Source: Xaviernesmea oryzae (GTDB taxonomy: Bacteria > Pseudomonadota > Alphaproteobacteria > Rhizobiales > Rhizobiaceae). From it: a stretch of DNA of 64,000 nt. Under the pieces are notes generated by a model. The model was not told the DNA's origin. It did no database searches and saw only the letters and a program-made list of their open reading frames with translations. Shown in pieces: positions 62,412-64,000 of the stretch; the first letter of the stretch is position 1; every line of letters starts with the position of its first letter. The DNA lies in NCBI RefSeq assembly GCF_900177415.1, contig NZ_FXAF01000003.1, positions 434,001 through 498,000 on the forward strand. Direction: 5' to 3'. The translations under genes were made by a program, and so were the position numbers.

Positions 62412-63056
62412 TCAGGCCTGGCGTGCGGCCAGACCCGACAGGTAATCGAGCGCGTCATCGAGGCCGATGACGTCTCCGTATTTCTGGTCGATGTCGAAGA
62501 GGTTCGCCTCGTGCGGCGCCGAGGCTCTGTCCGCGACGCATTCCCGTGGCACAAGGACGTCGAAGCCGCTCTGCACCGCATCGACGGCGCTGGCGCGCAC
62601 GCATCCGCTGGTGGTCGCACCGGTGATGACGACCGTATCCACACGCAATGCGGTGAGATGCGATGCCAGGTCCGTCCCGAAGAAGGCGGATGCACCATGC
62701 TTGACGATCAAGACCTCGTCCTCGCGCCGCCCCAGCCGGCCATCGACTTCCACAAGGCGGGTGCCGGCGATCAGTGCCCCCATGCCGGTCGCCTTCCTCA
62801 GCCAGGCAAGCGATCCGAGATGCCCTTTCTCATAGGCGATCGTGGTGAAGATCACCGGAACGCTGCTTTCGCGGGCGGCATCGATGAGCCTGCGGGTTGC
62901 CATGACCTGTTCGGTCATGTCCGATGCCGTCGGATAGGACGGATCGGTAAAGCCGTAGGTGAAGTCGACGACCACGATGGCCGGACGTCCGCCGCGTTCG
63001 AGGCGGGCTCCGAAGCCGGCCGCCGTGTAGACTTGAGTGACCTGCGAGCAAGACAT
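62412..63056 (-). CDS. nicF: Maleamate amidohydrolase (NicF), isochorismatase family
   Basis: A 214-residue cysteine hydrolase that turns maleamate into maleate and ammonia. The catalytic Asp is in AIVVVDFTYGFTD, the Lys in VLIVKHGASAFFGT and the Cys in VVITGATTSGCVRASAVDA, the standard isochorismatase-family triad. PHEANLFDIDQKYGDVI is near the C-terminus. Start at 63056 (MSCSQV) follows the nicC stop by 4 nt. Confidence 0.92.
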   Translation of the reverse strand: MSCSQVTQVYTAAGFGARLERGGRPAIVVVDFTYGFTDPSYPTASDMTEQVMATRRLIDAARESSVPVIFTTIAYEKGHLGSLAWLRKATGMGALIAGTRLVEVDGRLGRREDEVLIVKHGASAFFGTDLASHLTALRVDTVVITGATTSGCVRASAVDAVQSGFDVLVPRECVADRASAPHEANLFDIDQKYGDVIGLDDALDYLSGLAARQA

Positions 63057-63060
63057 GCGC

Positions 63061-64000
63061 CTACTCCGCCGCCTGATGGACCGGAGCCTCGTCCCGCAAC
63101 TGTGCCGCGGCGTCGTATTCGTACACCCAGTTGGCACCGAGACCACTCGTCTGCGGATTGATGAAGCTCTTCCATCGATAGCCGAGGTCGCGCTTGATCT
63201 GCGCGAATCGCGAGCTCAGATGGTAGGTGCGGCCACGCTCGCGCGACTCCAACTGCACGCGGGTCGTGCGAGGCCGCCGCAGGCTCTCGTATCGATGCAG
63301 CGCCGCCTCGACGTCCGGCGTGTCCGAAAGCGCGCCGGCCAGCACGAAACCGTCCTCGATCGCCATCGCGGCTCCCTGCGAGAGGAAGGGCAACATCGGA
63401 TGGGCGGCATCACCAAGGAGCGTAACCCGGCCCTTCGTCCATGACGTCATCGGATCGCGGTCGAAAAGTCCCCATTTGAAGACATTGTCGGCACGCGAGA
63501 ACAGTTTCTGCAGATTTGCGTGCCAGCCTTTGTAGCCAGCCAGCAATTCCTCGCGGCTCGACCGTACGTTCCAGGATTCCTCGACCCAATCCCTGGTCTC
63601 CAGCACGGCGACAATATTCACCGCAGCGCCGCCGGAAACGTAGTAAGTGACGACGTGGCCATTCGGGCCGAGCCAGAAAGAGCTGTCGGGCGTGACATAG
63701 TCGAAGGGTGGCGTATCGAACGGAACCACGGCGCGCCAGCACATGTTGCCGGTGAAACGCGGCGGCTCGTCACCGAAGAGCGACTTACGGATGGTGGAAT
63801 GGATACCGTCCGCGCCGACGATCACATCGGCCTCGAACTCCTTGCCGTCCGCGAAGCTCGCAACCCCGGTCTTTCCCTCCTGCCTGACACCCGTGCATAC
63901 GGTGCCCAGTGCCGTCGCATCGAGGTCGATGCGATCAAGCAGTATCCGATGGAGATCCGCGCGATGGACGTGAAAGAACGGCGCCCCGTAAAGACGCGGG
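63061..64000 (-). CDS. nicC: 6-hydroxynicotinate 3-monooxygenase-like FAD enzyme (NicC), 5' end outside window
   Basis: The visible 313 residues are the middle and C-terminus of a class A FAD monooxygenase; the N-terminal FAD-binding GxGxxG lies beyond 64000. The frame is open to the window edge (RLYGAPFFHVHRADLHRILLDRI, then the second FAD motif VIVGADGIHSTIRK). The GD motif is VTLLGDAAHPMLPFLSQGAAMAIEDG. NicC decarboxylates and hydroxylates 6-hydroxynicotinate to 2,5-dihydroxypyridine. The specific call depends on its place upstream of nicF, nicE, nicD and nicX; salicylate-hydroxylase-like alternatives exist. Confidence 0.85.
   Translation of the reverse strand, partial: PRLYGAPFFHVHRADLHRILLDRIDLDATALGTVCTGVRQEGKTGVASFADGKEFEADVIVGADGIHSTIRKSLFGDEPPRFTGNMCWRAVVPFDTPPFDYVTPDSSFWLGPNGHVVTYYVSGGAAVNIVAVLETRDWVEESWNVRSSREELLAGYKGWHANLQKLFSRADNVFKWGLFDRDPMTSWTKGRVTLLGDAAHPMLPFLSQGAAMAIEDGFVLAGALSDTPDVEAALHRYESLRRPRTTRVQLESRERGRTYHLSSRFAQIKRDLGYRWKSFINPQTSGLGANWVYEYDAAAQLRDEAPVHQAAE

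Overview
The window is GC-rich alphaproteobacterial DNA, most likely from the Rhizobium/Agrobacterium group. The main evidence is a complete fixNOQP-fixGHIS-hemN cluster beside a hybrid FixL, a FixK-type regulator and an OmpR-type response regulator, a set known from Rhizobium etli and R. leguminosarum. Genes are tightly packed with many 4-nt ATGA overlaps. No rRNA, tRNA, IS element, CRISPR or phage gene was seen. The many ABC importers and flavin monooxygenases suggest an accessory replicon or catabolic island.

Layout. (1) 62-6731: RpiR regulator, nucleoside hydrolase, FecBCD-type ABC importer, two glutamine-amidotransferase-fold proteins and an FmdE-like protein, apparently one operon of unknown substrate. 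(2) 6741-13860: an Old Yellow Enzyme and an adenine deaminase-like protein on the minus strand, divergent from a PotABCD-type importer. (3) 13902-23500: FNR/FixK boxes, cbb3 oxidase ccoNOQP, its maturation genes ccoGHIS, and hemN. (4) 23539-27084: FixL-type heme-PAS hybrid kinase and FixK-like regulator, divergent from an OmpR-type response regulator, with a direct repeat between them that fits the K-box reported for FxkR. (5) 27506-28455: 1-Cys peroxiredoxin and a small protein.

(6) 28632-50302 is a large organosulfur-scavenging region. It holds NtaA/DszA-type and SsuD-type FMN monooxygenases, DszC/SfnB-type acyl-CoA-dehydrogenase-fold monooxygenases (one frameshifted), a CymR-like Rrf2 regulator, an oligopeptide-type importer (dppBCDF plus a binding protein), and a six-gene operon at 43524-50302. 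That operon carries two proteins that look like SsuA/NMT1 binding proteins but have no signal peptide and keep the Cys-His-Arg triad of the DszB desulfinase. They flank a DszC-like monooxygenase, and a DszA-like monooxygenase closes the operon. This is my best candidate for an undescribed system: a DszABC-like (4S-type) desulfurisation pathway with its own importer.

(7) 50404-54075: DUF3313-like lipoprotein, a two-component system and two tiny membrane or exported proteins. (8) 54730-64000: an orphan family-5 binding protein, an MFS exporter, a third NtaA-type monooxygenase, and the lower nicotinate pathway in the order nicX-nicD-nicE-nicF-nicC as read along the plus strand (all on the minus strand; nicC runs off the end). 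It would convert 6-hydroxynicotinate through 2,5-dihydroxypyridine to fumarate.
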